In this document: one piece after another, positions 40,759 to 48,953 of the stretch
Numbering within the stretch: position 1 is the first letter of the stretch
Layout: every line of letters begins with the position of its first letter
Assembly: GCF_023100725.1 (NCBI RefSeq)
Contig: NZ_CP095501.1
Location: forward strand, 868,001 to 932,000
Length of the DNA: 64,000 nucleotides
Direction of reading: 5' to 3'
Source: Arthrobacter antioxidans
GTDB taxonomy: Bacteria > Actinomycetota > Actinomycetes > Actinomycetales > Micrococcaceae
Made by a program: the position numbers and the translations under genes
The notes under the pieces: model-generated
Seen by the model: the letters and a program-made list of their open reading frames with translations, nothing else
Databases searched by the model: none
What the model was told of the DNA's origin: nothing

Positions 40759-42048
40759 ATGGGAGGGATGAAAATCCCCACCAAGCCCCGCGCCCTTCCC
40801 ATGCCCCTGTGGCTCCAGGGGGTGCTCGAACTCGGCCAGGCCGCCGTGATCTCGGCCCTGCTCGTGGTGCTCCCCGTCGCCGCCGTGTGGTTCACCGGGG
40901 GCTTCGCGGACCGGACGGCGGAGTCCGCCGCGCGCCTGGCGGGCCAGGGCTGGCTGGTCATGCACGGGGTGCCCCTAGTGCTCCACTTCCCCCCGGGGGT
41001 GGCCGGGGCCGAGGCGGTGTCGGGGCTGCTGCACGTGGTTCCCCTCGGCCTGATCCTCGTGCCGCTTCTCCTCGCCTGGCGTGCGGGACGCCGGCTGGCC
41101 CGGGCGTCCTACACGGACCAGCTCTGGCAGGCGCTGTTCGGCGCCCTCGTCACCTATGCGGCGATCGGCGCGGGCATCGCGTACGTATCGGGCACCCCGG
41201 AGGCCTCCGTCCCGCTCGTGGCCGGCGCCCTGATCCCTCCCGTGTCCGCCGGGGTCGGGCTGATCACCGGCGCCTACCGTGAGGCGGGTGCCTGGAGCCG
41301 CCTGGTGGGCGTGGACTTCGCGGCCTGGGTGGGCCGCGCCAGTCAGCACTCCCGCTGGGCGGGGTCCTACGCCTGGTCGATCGTCCGCTCGGGGGTCATC
41401 GCCGTGCTGGTCGCCGCGTGCCTCTCGGCCGCCCTGCTCGCCGTCGCGATCGGGCTGAACTGGGCCGGCATCGCCGCGATCTACGAGCGCATCGACGGCG
41501 GGATCGCCGGAGCGTCGGTCATCACCCTGCTCCAGCTCGGGCTCCTGCCCAACCTCGCCCTGTGGACGATGTCCTGGTCCACGGGCGCCGGCTTCGCCCT
41601 CGGCACGGGCAGTTCCCTCACGCCGCTGGCCAGCACGGTCGGCCCCCTGCCCGCCCTGCCCATCCTCGGCGCGCTCCCCGCGGGCACGCTCGAGTACGGG
41701 TACGCGGCGCTCGCCATCCCGGTGCTCGCCGGGCTCCTCGCGGGCTGGTGGTTCTTCCGTGAGGGCGAGAACCACTTCGACGAGTGGCTCGTGCTGCGCA
41801 GCAGCAGGCGGTGGCTCACCTCGACGGCGTCGACCCTCGCGCTCGCCGGACTCATCGGCATCACCGCGGGACTGGGCGGCGCCGCCGTCGCCCTGCTCTC
41901 GCGCGCCTCGCTCGGCCTGGGCCGCTTCACCGACCTGGGGCCGGACCCGCTGGCGGTCGGCCTGTGGCTCGGCCTGGAGGTGGCCGTCGGCGCCCTGCTC
42001 GGGCACGCCCTCGGGCCGCTGCTGGAGCGGGAGCCGCGGCGGCGCTGA
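40759..42048 (+). CDS. DUF6350 (PerM-like) membrane protein
   Basis: The 429-residue protein has about ten membrane helices and belongs to the DUF6350 family, whose mycobacterial member PerM supports cell division and persistence. It sits beside purN and near purH, as the mycobacterial perM does, which supports the assignment. Recognisable stretches are LEYGYAALAIPVLAGLLAGWWFFREGENHFDEWL and the QHSRWAGSYAWSIVRSGV region. There is no enzymatic motif. The start is ATG 40759, or ATG 40768, which is closer to the GGGAGG. Convergent with the small membrane protein at 42085. Confidence 0.8.
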   Translation: MGGMKIPTKPRALPMPLWLQGVLELGQAAVISALLVVLPVAAVWFTGGFADRTAESAARLAGQGWLVMHGVPLVLHFPPGVAGAEAVSGLLHVVPLGLILVPLLLAWRAGRRLARASYTDQLWQALFGALVTYAAIGAGIAYVSGTPEASVPLVAGALIPPVSAGVGLITGAYREAGAWSRLVGVDFAAWVGRASQHSRWAGSYAWSIVRSGVIAVLVAACLSAALLAVAIGLNWAGIAAIYERIDGGIAGASVITLLQLGLLPNLALWTMSWSTGAGFALGTGSSLTPLASTVGPLPALPILGALPAGTLEYGYAALAIPVLAGLLAGWWFFREGENHFDEWLVLRSSRRWLTSTASTLALAGLIGITAGLGGAAVALLSRASLGLGRFTDLGPDPLAVGLWLGLEVAVGALLGHALGPLLEREPRRR

Positions 42049-42084
42049 GCCTCGCGCCCGCCGGGCCCCGGGCCCTGGGGGACC

Positions 42085-42546
42085 CTACGAACCGCCGAAC
42101 CCGTCCAGGCTCCGCAGGCCGTCCTCGCAGTCGCCCTGCGCCTGCAGGGTCAGGGCGCGGGACATGCAGTCCTCGTACGTCTGCGTGATGGGCCAGAGGA
42201 GGATCGACGCGGCGGTGCCCGCCGTGAGGAACAGTGCGGCAGCCAGGCCCACGGACGTCGCGAGCACGACGAAGCGGGGGAGCTTCGCGCCGATGGCCTT
42301 CACGAGGCCGACGACGCCGGCGGCGAGGGCGAACAGCGCCAGGGCGAGCGCGAGCACCTTCCACGGCAGCACCAGGCCGCTGGTCAGCGACGCACCGAGG
42401 AGGGCCAGGAAGAACAGCCGCAGCCAGAACCTGGCGGACGAGGCGCGCGCGGTCGCGGGGTCGTCCGGTGCCGTCGGCCCGGTCCCGGGACCCCGCGGTC
42501 CGGCCTGGTCGGTGTCCTGCTGCCTGGTGGTTCCTCGCCTCGCCAT
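42085..42546 (-). CDS. Small membrane protein of unknown function
   Basis: The 153-residue protein has a disordered N-terminal tail of about 35 residues and four membrane helices (about 40-60, 62-83, 91-112 and a short last one), then a Cys-containing C-terminal tail (TYEDCMSRALTLQAQGDCEDG) that could be disulphide-linked outside the cell. No known family was recognised. TAGGGT lies exactly 6 nt before its ATG, suggesting a leaderless mRNA, mirroring the divergent purN promoter 39 bp away. Confidence 0.75.
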   Translation of the reverse strand: MARRGTTRQQDTDQAGPRGPGTGPTAPDDPATARASSARFWLRLFFLALLGASLTSGLVLPWKVLALALALFALAAGVVGLVKAIGAKLPRFVVLATSVGLAAALFLTAGTAASILLWPITQTYEDCMSRALTLQAQGDCEDGLRSLDGFGGS

Positions 42547-42552
42547 GGTTCA

Positions 42553-42579
42553 ACCCTAGGCGAGGCGAGACCCTAAGGT
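42553..42579. promoter_or_regulatory. Back-to-back leaderless promoters
   Basis: In the 39-bp gap between divergent genes, TAGGGT (minus strand, 42558-42553) and TAAGGT (plus strand, 42574-42579) each lie exactly 6 nt from their start codons (42546 and 42586). The two -10 elements are only 15 bp apart, so their -35 regions overlap each other's -10. Confidence 0.5.
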
Positions 42580-42585
42580 TGAGTC

Positions 42586-43176
42586 ATGCGCATCGTTGTC
42601 CTCGTCTCCGGCTCCGGATCGAACCTCCAGGCCGTGATCGACGCCGTCGCCGAGGGCCGTCTCCCCGTGACCATCGCCGCTGTCGGGGCCGACCGTCCGG
42701 GCACCGGAGGCGTCCGGCGCGCGGCCCTGGCCGGGATCCCGACGTTCGAGGTGGACTTCCGGCAGTACGGGGAGCGGGCGGACTGGAACCGCGCCCTCAC
42801 CGGGGCCGTCGCCGCGCACGCGCCCGACTACGTGGTGTCCTCGGGGTTCATGCGGATCGTCGACCAGCACTTCCTCGACACGTTCCCGGACCGCTACCTC
42901 AATACCCACCCGGCACTCCTGCCGAGCTTCCCCGGCGCCCACGGCGTCCGTGACGCCCTGGCCTACGGCGTGAAGGTGACGGGCTGCACCGTCATGATCG
43001 CCGACGCGGGCGTGGACACGGGCCCCATCCTCGCCCAGGCCGCCGTCGCCGTCCTGCCCGAGGACACCGAGGAGACCCTCCACGAGCGGATCAAGGTGGA
43101 GGAGCGCCGGCTCCTGATCGAGACCCTCGCCGGGCTGGCGGGTGCTCCTGCGGGCTCCGACCGGGCCGGGGCCTGA
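42586..43176 (+). CDS. purN: Phosphoribosylglycinamide formyltransferase (GART)
   Basis: The 196-residue enzyme transfers the formyl group of 10-formyl-THF to GAR in purine synthesis. It has the phosphate loop VSGSGSNLQAV (residues 7-17), the substrate/folate segment SSGFMRIV, the catalytic His-containing NTHPALLPSFPGAHG and the catalytic Asp in DAGVDTGPILAQ. Length is normal. The ATG lies 6 nt after TAAGGT (leaderless). corA starts 1 nt after its stop. purH lies about 6 kb downstream, with corA and the amylase between. Confidence 0.95.
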   Translation: MRIVVLVSGSGSNLQAVIDAVAEGRLPVTIAAVGADRPGTGGVRRAALAGIPTFEVDFRQYGERADWNRALTGAVAAHAPDYVVSSGFMRIVDQHFLDTFPDRYLNTHPALLPSFPGAHGVRDALAYGVKVTGCTVMIADAGVDTGPILAQAAVAVLPEDTEETLHERIKVEERRLLIETLAGLAGAPAGSDRAGA

Positions 43177-43177
43177 G

Positions 43178-44194
43178 ATGCCGCTGGTCGCGAACGCCGT
43201 CTACGTCGGCGGGAAGAAGCGCATCCACCCCGAGACCCTGGACCAGACGTTCGAGCTCATGCGGGACAGCGGCGGCATGGGGTGGATCGGCCTCTACCGC
43301 CCCGAGCGGGAGGAGATCCAGGCGGTCGAGGCAGAGTTCGGGCTGCACAATCTCGCCGTCGAGGACGCCACCAACGGACACCAGCGCGCCAAGCTCGAGC
43401 GCTACGGCGACACCCTGTTCGTGGTGCTGCGGCCCGCCCGCTACCTCGACGCCGAGGAGAAGGTGGAATTCGGCGAGCTGCACATCTTCATCGGCGAGGA
43501 CTTCGTGGTCACCGTCCGGCACGCCGAATCACCGGACCTCGGGATCGTGCGGCGCAGGCTCGAGGCGGACCCGGAGCTGCTCGGCACGGGCCCGCAGGCC
43601 GTCCTGTACGCGATGCTCGACCAGGTGGTGGACGAGTACGGACCCGTGGTGCAGGGACTCGAGAACGACATCGACGAGATCGAGAACGAACTGTTCGGGG
43701 GAGCGCCGGACGTCTCGCGGAGGATCTACGAACTGCACCGCGAGGTCATCGAGTTCCAGCGCGCCGCCCAGCCCCTGGAGGCCATGATGGACGCCCTGCT
43801 CCGGGGCTCCGAGAAGTACCGGATGGACGACGAGCTCGCGCGGAACCTCCGGGACGTGCAGGACCACGTGATCCGCATCGTCGAGCGCATCAACACGTTC
43901 CGCACGCTGCTGCAGAACGCCCTGACGGTCCACGCCACCCTCGTGGCCCAGCGGCAGAACGAGGAGATGACGCGCATGACGGAGACGTCGCTGCGGCAGG
44001 GCGAGGAGGTCAAGCGCATCTCGTCCTGGGCGGCGATCCTCTTCGCACCGACCCTGATCGCCTCGATCTACGGCATGAACTTCGATGTCATCCCCGAACT
44101 GCACTGGGGGTTCGGCTACCCGTTCGCGCTGCTGCTCATGGTCGCGATGGGCGGCGGCCTGTACTGGGCGTTCAAGCGCAACGACTGGCTCTAG
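43178..44194 (+). CDS. corA: CorA-family magnesium/cobalt transporter
   Basis: The 338-residue protein has the large acidic cytoplasmic N-domain of CorA (for example GLENDIDEIENELF and RINTFRTLLQNAL forming the long stalk helix) and two C-terminal helices. The pore signature YGMNFD stands at the end of the first, with ELHWGFGYPFALLLMV leading into the second, as in all CorA channels. It imports Mg2+, Co2+ or Ni2+. The ATG at 43178 is chosen because the frame upstream is inside purN. It starts one base after the purN stop, so it is translated from the same message. A large hairpin follows. Confidence 0.95.
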   Translation: MPLVANAVYVGGKKRIHPETLDQTFELMRDSGGMGWIGLYRPEREEIQAVEAEFGLHNLAVEDATNGHQRAKLERYGDTLFVVLRPARYLDAEEKVEFGELHIFIGEDFVVTVRHAESPDLGIVRRRLEADPELLGTGPQAVLYAMLDQVVDEYGPVVQGLENDIDEIENELFGGAPDVSRRIYELHREVIEFQRAAQPLEAMMDALLRGSEKYRMDDELARNLRDVQDHVIRIVERINTFRTLLQNALTVHATLVAQRQNEEMTRMTETSLRQGEEVKRISSWAAILFAPTLIASIYGMNFDVIPELHWGFGYPFALLLMVAMGGGLYWAFKRNDWL

Positions 44195-44211
44195 CCGACC
44201 CCTCCACACCC

Positions 44212-44259
44212 GGACGCACCGACGGCCGGGACCTCGCGGTCCCGGCGGTCAGTGCGTCC
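44212..44259. terminator. Bidirectional terminator between corA and amylase genes
   Basis: GCCGGGACC-TCGC-GGTCCCGGC is a perfect 9-bp inner stem. Flanking bases extend it to near-complementary arms of about 21 nt (GGACGCAC ... GTGCGTCC) with only three mismatches. Convergent genes end on both sides. Confidence 0.7.
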
Positions 44260-44271
44260 TCACCGACGACG

Positions 44272-46989
44272 CTAGCGCGTGGTGATCACGTGCGTGCGGT
44301 GGTCGTACACGAAGGTCACGGGACCGCCCGCGTGCTGGAGCACGATGTTGCTGCCGTCCCGGCCGCCACCGGCACCGTAGTTCTCGGTCCAGCTGCGGTC
44401 GAGGGCCGCCTTGTACTCGTAGCTGCCGGCCTGCAGGTCCGCGACCTCGAGGATCCAGGTCTGCGAGGCGGCGTCGAAGGTCATCTGCGCCTGGTCGCAC
44501 GCCGGGTCCCAGTCGCTGCCGCAGCCCAGCTCGGAATCGAGGCTCCCGGCCACGGCCACGGTGCCCGGCTGCTCGATCACCGACCCGGCCGTCACGGTCC
44601 TGGTGTCGCTCACCGATGTCCCGAGCACCGCCCGGTACCGGACCTGGGTGCCTTCGGCGAGGTCGAGCGCCGCGAGATCGTCGACGGCGGTGTAGGTCGG
44701 CGACGAGTCGTCCGTGCCGAGGGCCGTCCACGCCCCTCCGGCGATGCTGCGCTCGAGGGTCACGGCGTACTCGGAGTCCTCCGGGCTCGCCGTGGCGGTG
44801 ACCTCGACGTCGCCCTGGACCTGGGTGCCCTCCGCGGGAAGGCCCATGGTCAGCCGCGGCTGCGGCACGGTGGCCGGTACCGCCGCGGACGTCCGCGTGT
44901 GGCGGGCGTTGTCGAGGACCACGGCGCGGTACTCGACGGCCGTTCCTGCGGGCAGGGTGCTCGTGTCGTGATAGACGCTGAACGGTGCGTTGTCATCCGT
45001 GCCGATGCTCGTCCACGGCGAGCCCGGGGTGCGGGCCTCGAAGGTGACCTCGTAGAACGAGGAACCTGCGACATCGGCGGCCACCCTCATGCGGCCGTTG
45101 TCCTCGGCGGCGGGTGCCGGCTGCTGCAAGCTGATCGCCGGCGCGGCCTTGGAGTGCGGGATCTTCCCCGACAGCTCGTAGACCACGGTGGACAGTGCGG
45201 GGACGGTGACGGTGAGGGTGCCGTCGGCCGCTGACTTCGCGCGCTTCGGGGCGTTACCGTGGACGAGGCCGAAGCTGCGCTTGCCGGCGTAGGTGGGGAT
45301 GGCCGCGGTCTTCGGTTCGGTGCTGTTGTTCAGCGCCACCACGTACTCGCGCTGGTCCTTCGCATCGGTCCGGGAGAAGGCGTAGATGCCGGGGCCGTCC
45401 GAGGCGTACCGGTGCTGGTGGGCGCCGTTGCGCAGGGCCGGGTGCTGCGCGGTGACGTCGGCGAGGGTCGCGATGCCCCGGTACAGCGGGTGGGTCGGAT
45501 CGAAGGTGTCCGTGGCGTGGGTCGCGTCGGTGCCCAGCAGGTCGTCGTCGAGGTACTCGGGGACCTGGCTCGCGAACAGCGTCTGCCGCGCGTTCTGGTC
45601 ACCGCCGGGGCCCGTGAAGCCCTGCTCGTCGCCGTAGTAGATCACCGGGTTGCCGCGCGAGAAGTACATCAGTTCGTGCGCGAGGGTGTCCCGTGCCACC
45701 AGTTCGTCGTCGGCCGCTCCGGGGTTGTCGGTCGCGATGAAGCCGCCGATCCGGCCCATGTCGTGGTTCCCGAGGAAGGTCGGCAGGCTGTAGGCGTTGG
45801 AGTCCGCGTCCGTGTACCAGTCGTCGCCGGCGAAGAAGCGCTCGAGATCGGTTGCCGGTGCGCCCTGCGAGGCGTAGCCGCGGGCGGCGGCCTGGAACGG
45901 GAAGTCGAGGACCGACTGCATGCGGTTGCGCGTGGTGAACTGCGAGGTGAAGGACTTCGTGGTGTCGAAGACCTCGCCGAACATGAAGAACTCGTCCTTG
46001 CCCTGCTCCTGCGCGTAGGAGAGCACCTCGGGTCCGAACTGCTGCCAGAACTCGTCGTCGACGTGCTTCATGGTGTCGATCCGGAAGCCGTCCACGCCGA
46101 AGTCCGCGATCCACGTCTTGTAGATGTCGATCATGCCGTCCACCACCACGGGGTGTTCGGTGGAGAGGTCGTCGAGGCCGAAGAAGTCGCCGTAGAAGGA
46201 GTCCTCGCCGGCGAAGGTCGTGTCGCCGCGGTTGTGGTAGAGCGTGGGATCGTTCAGCCACTCCGGGACCTTGAGGTCCCGGTCGGCCTCCGGCACCACC
46301 GGGACGTACGGGAAGGAGGTCTCGGCGTCGAGCTCGGGGAACGTGCCCGTGCCCGCGTAGTCGCGGTCGTCGAACGCGGTGCCGGCGGCGTCGCGGTACG
46401 GCTCCTCGTCCTTGGAGATGTAGGGGGCGCGCTCCCCGGCGTCGTAGCCGATCACGTCCGCGGTGTGGTTGGTGATGATGTCGAAGTAGACCTTCATCCC
46501 CCGCGCGTGCGCGGCGTCGATGAGCGTCCTGAGGTCCTCGTTGGTGCCGAGGTGCGGATCGATCTGCGTGAAGTCGGTGATCCAGTAGCCGTGGTAGCCG
46601 GCCGAGTCGTCCTCCGGCTGCACGGCACGGTTCTTGAAGCTCGGGGTGAGCCAGATGGAGGTGGTGCCCAGGCCCTGGATGTAGTCGAGCTCCTGGAGCA
46701 GGCCCTCGAGGTCGCCGCCGTTGTAGTAGCCCTTCCGGGTGGGGTCGAAACCGGACACCGACGGATCGGGGCCGAGCCCGCCGTCGTCGTTGGCCGTGCT
46801 GCCGTTCTGGAAGCGGTCGGCCATGACGAAGTAGAAGTTCTCGTCCGTGACCGCGGAGCGCAGCGAGTGCTGGGCCGAGGCGGCGGAGGAGCCTCCGGGG
46901 TTCTTCGGGGCGGCAAGGGCGGGCGGTGCGGCGACGGAACCGGCCACAAGGGCGGTCAGCACGACGACGGTGGCGTGGCGTGGTTTCAC
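44272..46989 (-). CDS. Secreted modular alpha-amylase (GH13) with X25 domain
   Basis: The 905-residue protein starts with a Sec signal peptide cut near ALA-A (residue 26). The GH13 barrel (about 50-600) has the catalytic triad in GFRIDTMKH (Asp305), FGEVFD (Glu339) and LGNHDMG (Asp410), plus DIITNHTAD. Two repeated Ig-like modules follow, then a C-terminal X25-type module like those of pullulanases (VAVAGSLDSELGCGSDWDPACDQ...AGSYEYKAALD...DHRTHVITT). It probably degrades starch or related alpha-glucans outside the cell. A LacI-type palindrome stands 70 bp upstream, consistent with maltose/glucose control. It converges on corA through a large terminator. Confidence 0.95.
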   Translation of the reverse strand: MKPRHATVVVLTALVAGSVAAPPALAAPKNPGGSSAASAQHSLRSAVTDENFYFVMADRFQNGSTANDDGGLGPDPSVSGFDPTRKGYYNGGDLEGLLQELDYIQGLGTTSIWLTPSFKNRAVQPEDDSAGYHGYWITDFTQIDPHLGTNEDLRTLIDAAHARGMKVYFDIITNHTADVIGYDAGERAPYISKDEEPYRDAAGTAFDDRDYAGTGTFPELDAETSFPYVPVVPEADRDLKVPEWLNDPTLYHNRGDTTFAGEDSFYGDFFGLDDLSTEHPVVVDGMIDIYKTWIADFGVDGFRIDTMKHVDDEFWQQFGPEVLSYAQEQGKDEFFMFGEVFDTTKSFTSQFTTRNRMQSVLDFPFQAAARGYASQGAPATDLERFFAGDDWYTDADSNAYSLPTFLGNHDMGRIGGFIATDNPGAADDELVARDTLAHELMYFSRGNPVIYYGDEQGFTGPGGDQNARQTLFASQVPEYLDDDLLGTDATHATDTFDPTHPLYRGIATLADVTAQHPALRNGAHQHRYASDGPGIYAFSRTDAKDQREYVVALNNSTEPKTAAIPTYAGKRSFGLVHGNAPKRAKSAADGTLTVTVPALSTVVYELSGKIPHSKAAPAISLQQPAPAAEDNGRMRVAADVAGSSFYEVTFEARTPGSPWTSIGTDDNAPFSVYHDTSTLPAGTAVEYRAVVLDNARHTRTSAAVPATVPQPRLTMGLPAEGTQVQGDVEVTATASPEDSEYAVTLERSIAGGAWTALGTDDSSPTYTAVDDLAALDLAEGTQVRYRAVLGTSVSDTRTVTAGSVIEQPGTVAVAGSLDSELGCGSDWDPACDQAQMTFDAASQTWILEVADLQAGSYEYKAALDRSWTENYGAGGGRDGSNIVLQHAGGPVTFVYDHRTHVITTR

Positions 46990-47058
46990 GGGGTCTCCTT
47001 CGGGGGTCAGGCACCAGCGTGTCCGACGTCACACGGGGAGTCAATCCTCCGCGCGCAA

Positions 47059-47070
47059 TTTACGCGAAAA
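47059..47070. promoter_or_regulatory. LacI-type operator upstream of the amylase
   Basis: TTTACGCGAAAA is a near-perfect 12-bp palindrome centred on CGCG, 70 bp before the amylase start, the pattern bound by LacI/GalR-family sugar repressors. Confidence 0.45.
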
Positions 47071-47142
47071 CTATTCCATCCGCGGTTGAGGTGGTAGTGG
47101 CCTCAGGCTACTACCGATCCGTCGAGCACCGTTGGGACCACC

Positions 47143-47488
47143 ATGACCTTCCCCCGCCGCCCGGCCACCGCCGCCCTCACCCTGCTGGCCCTCACGGCCT
47201 GCGCCGGCACCTCCGCGACGGCCGGCCACCCCGGCCGACGCCTCGCCGTCGCCCGCCGGTTCCTCGGCCGCCGCCGTGAACATCGAGGAGCCCGCCGGCA
47301 ACGGGCTGGTGGGGGAGGCGAGCGCCGACGTCACCGCCCTGATCCCCGTCAACCCGGACGCGTACACCGAGTTCGCGGACGGCGCCTGGAAGGTCGTCTC
47401 CCTCGAGGAGACCCCGGACGCGGAGCTGCCCGAGTCCTGGCCGGGGCCGTTCAGCGCAGCCGGGCGGCCTTCGTCTCGGGCGCGTTGA
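47143..47488 (+). pseudogene. Putative lipoprotein gene with a +1 frameshift
   Basis: Frame 1 from ATG 47143 gives a lipoprotein signal (AALTLLALTACAG, lipobox LTAC). Around 47220-47230 the coding-biased frame moves by one base and continues as TPADASPSPAGSSAAAVNIEEPAGNGLVGEASADV...WPGPFSAAG with excellent codon bias to a stop at 47486-47488. Neither frame alone makes a sensible protein. The simplest reading is a one-base insertion (a C in GGCCGGCC) that breaks a small secreted lipoprotein of about 115 residues; a sequencing error is equally possible. Its 3' end overlaps the MFS gene on the other strand by 38 nt. Confidence 0.6.
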
Positions 47489-48803
47489 ACGCCATGAACA
47501 CGACGGCGAGCACCACGAGGCCGCCGATGAGCGCGAACGTCAGCGGCAGGCCGAGCACGGGCCACAGCAGGGTGCCGAAGATCAGCGGCACGAGGCCCGC
47601 GCCGATGCGGGAGATGGTCGACGCCCAGCCGAAACCGCTGCCCCGCAGTTCCGTGGGGTACAGCTCGGAGACGTAGGTGTACAGCACGGGGATCGCCACC
47701 TGCACCACGAAGCCGAAGGCCAGCAGCCAGGCCGTGGCGACGGCCGGCAGGTCGAGGGTCAGCGCGAAGACCACGAGGAGCGCGGCCGATCCCGGTCCGG
47801 TGATCGCCAGCAGCCATTTGCGGCCCACGCGTTCCACCAGCAGGGCCGCGGCGATCACGCCGAGGAAACCGACGCCCGTCATGAACGTGGTGGTGATGAA
47901 TGCGATGGACTGCGCGTAGCCGGAGGCGATGAGGATGCGCGGCATCCACGTCAGCGCCCCGTAGTAGACGAGCAGGATGGTCAGGAACAGGCTCCAGGCC
48001 GTCAGGGTGATGCGCCAGTCGTAGCGCCAGAGGCCCGTGAGCTGCCCGGAGATGCTGCCGAGCGAGAGCCGGGGCGTGTCCTCGGGCTCCGGCAGGCGCC
48101 ACGGGCGCTGCTCGGCGCCGGTCCTCACCACGAGGTCGTCGATCACGGCCCGGGCGTCGTCGACCCTGCCGCGCTGCACGAGGTACAGCGGCGACTCGGG
48201 CACGCCGCGGCGCACCCAGAACACGAGGAGCGCCGGCAGCACCATGACCAGCATCGCGTGCCGCCAGTCGCCGGTCTGCGCCACGATCGCCGTCGTCACC
48301 ACGCCGCAGAGGAACGCGCCGATCGGCCACCACGCGTCCATCGCCGTCAGGACCCGGCCGCGCTGGCGGCGCGGCGTGAACTCGCCGACGAGCGCGTAGT
48401 CCACGGGGATGCAGCCGCCGAGGCCGAAACCGGCCAGGAACCGGAACACGCAGAACCAGACGATGTCCGGGGAGAACGCCCCGAGCACCGTGAACAGGGC
48501 GAAGACGAGCAGGGTGAGGGTGAACGCCTTCTTGCGGCCGATGATGTCCGCGACGGATCCCCACGCGAAGGCGCCGACGGCCATGCCGATCAGGTTCGAC
48601 GTCGCGATCCACGCGGCCTGGCCCGAGGTGAGCCCCCAGTCGCCGATCAGCAGCGGGATCAGGTAGGCGTTGAGGGTCACGTCCCAGGCATCGAACATGA
48701 AGCCGAGGCCGCCGATGAGGAAGATCTTCCCCTGGACCTTCCAGCGCCACGGGAGGTCCTGTACCACCTGGTCGCCGGTGGGGAGTCGCGTATCGATGCT
48801 CAT
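47451..48803 (-). CDS. MFS transporter
   Basis: The 450-residue protein has 12 membrane helices. MFS loop motifs are visible: [14 protein letters not shown] between helices 2 and 3, [22 protein letters not shown] after helix 4, and [15 protein letters not shown] after helix 10. This is the style of the sugar porter/aromatic-acid symporter branch. The substrate is unknown. ATG 48803 with GAAGGC upstream is the family-normal start; the frame further upstream is antisense to purH. It is divergent from purH with a 150-bp gap. Confidence 0.9.
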   Translation of the reverse strand: MSIDTRLPTGDQVVQDLPWRWKVQGKIFLIGGLGFMFDAWDVTLNAYLIPLLIGDWGLTSGQAAWIATSNLIGMAVGAFAWGSVADIIGRKKAFTLTLLVFALFTVLGAFSPDIVWFCVFRFLAGFGLGGCIPVDYALVGEFTPRRQRGRVLTAMDAWWPIGAFLCGVVTTAIVAQTGDWRHAMLVMVLPALLVFWVRRGVPESPLYLVQRGRVDDARAVIDDLVVRTGAEQRPWRLPEPEDTPRLSLGSISGQLTGLWRYDWRITLTAWSLFLTILLVYYGALTWMPRILIASGYAQSIAFITTTFMTGVGFLGVIAAALLVERVGRKWLLAITGPGSAALLVVFALTLDLPAVATAWLLAFGFVVQVAIPVLYTYVSELYPTELRGSGFGWASTISRIGAGLVPLIFGTLLWPVLGLPLTFALIGGLVVLAVVFMAFNAPETKAARLR

Positions 48804-48953
48804 GGTGCCTTCGGGGAGGGTGCGGGTCCTGCGAGAACTGTACGCCAGGGGCCGTCCCTGCCCGCTCGGGCACCGTGCGTCATCCGGGGGTGCCGCGGAA
48901 GGCGCCCCTATAGACTGGAGGGCGACCCAGCGAAGCGACCTACGGAGATCTGC

